Positions 5,354 to 6,120 of a stretch of 6,120 nucleotides of DNA are shown here, piece by piece (position 1 is the first letter of the stretch; the number at the start of each line of letters is the position of its first letter). The notes under the pieces were generated by a model. It did not search any database and had not been told where the DNA came from. It saw only the letters and a list, made by a program, of their open reading frames with translations. The DNA is from Syntrophomonadaceae bacterium (GTDB taxonomy: Bacteria; Bacillota; Dethiobacteria; PWVN01). The stretch spans positions 1 to 6,120 of the forward strand of contig SLHK01000016.1 in the NCBI GenBank assembly GCA_007136165.1, written 5' to 3'. The translations under genes were made by a program, and so were the position numbers.

Positions 5354-5377
5354 AAAAAAACCCGCCTGTGCTGCGGG
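5354..5377 (-). terminator. Intrinsic terminator after the histidine kinase gene
   Basis: On the minus strand a short GC stem, CCCGC (5377-5373) with GCGGG (5365-5361) around a 7-nt loop, is followed directly by seven T residues (5360-5354). It lies 27 nt beyond the kinase stop codon. The stem is only 5 bp, but the pure T tract makes termination likely, separating the kinase gene from the sigma operon downstream. Confidence 0.65.
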
Positions 5378-5404
5378 GCACTTCCTTTTTAGGATAATTT
5401 ATGA

Positions 5405-6120
5405 TTACTTCGGGGGCCCGTGGTTCCTGCCGGCCCCGGCTTCTAAAGGTACCAGGATCTGCTGCGGGAATGTGATATGGAAAGTGGTACCTTGCCCCTG
5501 CATACTTTCAAAGTGGAGCCTGGCGCCCATATCCTCAATTATTTTCTTAGATACGCAAAGTCCCAGGCCCGTCCCCTTGGCTTTGGTGGTAAAGAAGGGC
5601 CTGAAAATGTTCTTAAGGTTCTCCTGGGATATGCCCGGCCCGTTATCCTGGAAAGAAATCTGAACCTCCCCGTTAACCATAACCAGCGAAACGGAAAGCT
5701 TTCCCCCCCGGCCCACGGCTTCAATGGCGTTCTTGGCCAGGTTCAGGCACACCTGTTTGAGGCCGTTTTTAGACCCCATAACCAGGGGGACTGCTTCCTG
5801 TTGGATTTCCAGGTCTATATCGTTATGCATGGCTTCGCTTCTGATAAGGCTGCCAATCTCCTGAAGTACCTCTGCCGGGTCCATTTTACCTATACCCATG
5901 TCGTGGTTGGGTTTAGCCAGGCTCAAAAAATTGGAGAGAATGAGGTTCATCCGCTTCAGTTCGCTTAAGGTCATATCAATGAGTTTTTTCTGCTTCTTAG
6001 TATCATCAATCATATTGAAAAACTGGATGCTGCCCATGGCCACCGTCAGAGGGTTGCGGATTTCGTGCACCAGCGAGGCCGCCACTTCCCCTGCTACGGC
6101 CAGCCGTTCCGAATTCTGCA
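5405..6120 (-). CDS. Sensor histidine kinase, C-terminal HisKA and HATPase_c domains (N-terminus outside window)
   Basis: The frame stays open to the right edge (reading QNSERLAVAGEVAASLVHEI), so the GTG at 6085 is an internal codon, not a start. About 238 residues are visible. The HisKA dimerisation helix carries the H-box LVHEIRNPLT with the phospho-accepting histidine. The catalytic ATPase domain has the N-box LKQVCLNLAKNAIEAV, the G1 box DNGPGIS, the F-box IFRPFFTTK, the G2 box GTGLGL and a closing GTTFHITFP. All catalytic boxes look intact. The RLAVAGEVAASLVHEIRNPL pattern is close to the KinA/KinB-type kinases of Firmicutes, which often carry PAS or membrane sensor domains upstream; those are not visible here. 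It autophosphorylates and passes the phosphate to a response regulator. No response regulator gene is in the window, so the partner is unknown (an orphan kinase feeding Spo0A is one possibility). The tail after the ATPase domain (about 20 residues) is Pro/Gly-rich. Confidence 0.93.
   Translation of the reverse strand, partial: QNSERLAVAGEVAASLVHEIRNPLTVAMGSIQFFNMIDDTKKQKKLIDMTLSELKRMNLILSNFLSLAKPNHDMGIGKMDPAEVLQEIGSLIRSEAMHNDIDLEIQQEAVPLVMGSKNGLKQVCLNLAKNAIEAVGRGGKLSVSLVMVNGEVQISFQDNGPGISQENLKNIFRPFFTTKAKGTGLGLCVSKKIIEDMGARLHFESMQGQGTTFHITFPQQILVPLEAGAGRNHGPPK

Noticed and set aside
5405..6085. GTG at 6085 as the start of a short 226-residue kinase
   Set aside because: The reading frame continues unbroken to the window edge with family-typical sequence (RLAVAGEVAASL) leading into the H-box, so the gene is simply cut by the window.

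Overview
The window looks like a chromosomal segment of a Gram-positive, probably anaerobic member of the Clostridia. It has strong AGGAGG-type Shine-Dalgarno sites, T-rich intrinsic terminators, a moderately high GC content with G/C runs, an fchA-folD one-carbon pair of the kind found in acetogens and their relatives, and two ECF sigma/anti-sigma pairs with Firmicutes-type DUF4179 and DUF4367 anti-sigma proteins. This placement is an inference. The genus cannot be read from the sequence alone.

Layout. Positions 1-638 (minus) hold the N-terminal 212 residues of a PatB/MalY-type PLP-dependent C-S lyase that runs off the left edge. A divergent intergenic region of about 180 bp follows. On the plus strand, fchA (819-1451) and folD (1472-2329) form a short operon for interconverting methylene-, methenyl- and formyl-tetrahydrofolate, closed by a strong hairpin that probably ends transcription from both sides. 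The rest lies on the minus strand. Read in its own direction it runs: the C-terminal part of a sensor histidine kinase (6120-5405, N-terminus beyond the window), a terminator, an ECF sigma factor (5216-4707), its membrane-anchored DUF4179-type anti-sigma protein (4704-3784), a terminator, a second and different ECF sigma factor (3640-3098), and its DUF4367-type anti-sigma protein (3082-2369), which converges on folD.

How the genes work together. FchA (cyclohydrolase) and FolD (dehydrogenase) catalyse adjacent steps. FolD appears to have lost the lysine and glutamine needed for cyclohydrolase activity, so FchA probably supplies that step and FolD is a dehydrogenase only. Each sigma/anti-sigma pair is a classic envelope-signalling module. 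The first anti-sigma protein ends in an extracytoplasmic region that resembles AMIN-like and SPOR-like folds, which suggests cell-wall sensing. ECF-type promoter motifs upstream of each sigma gene suggest autoregulation or cross-regulation.

Nothing in the window is a clearly novel system. No RNA genes, mobile elements or CRISPR arrays were seen. The points most worth following up are the atypical FolD, the domain make-up of the DUF4179 anti-sigma protein, and the palindromic control region in front of the first sigma gene.
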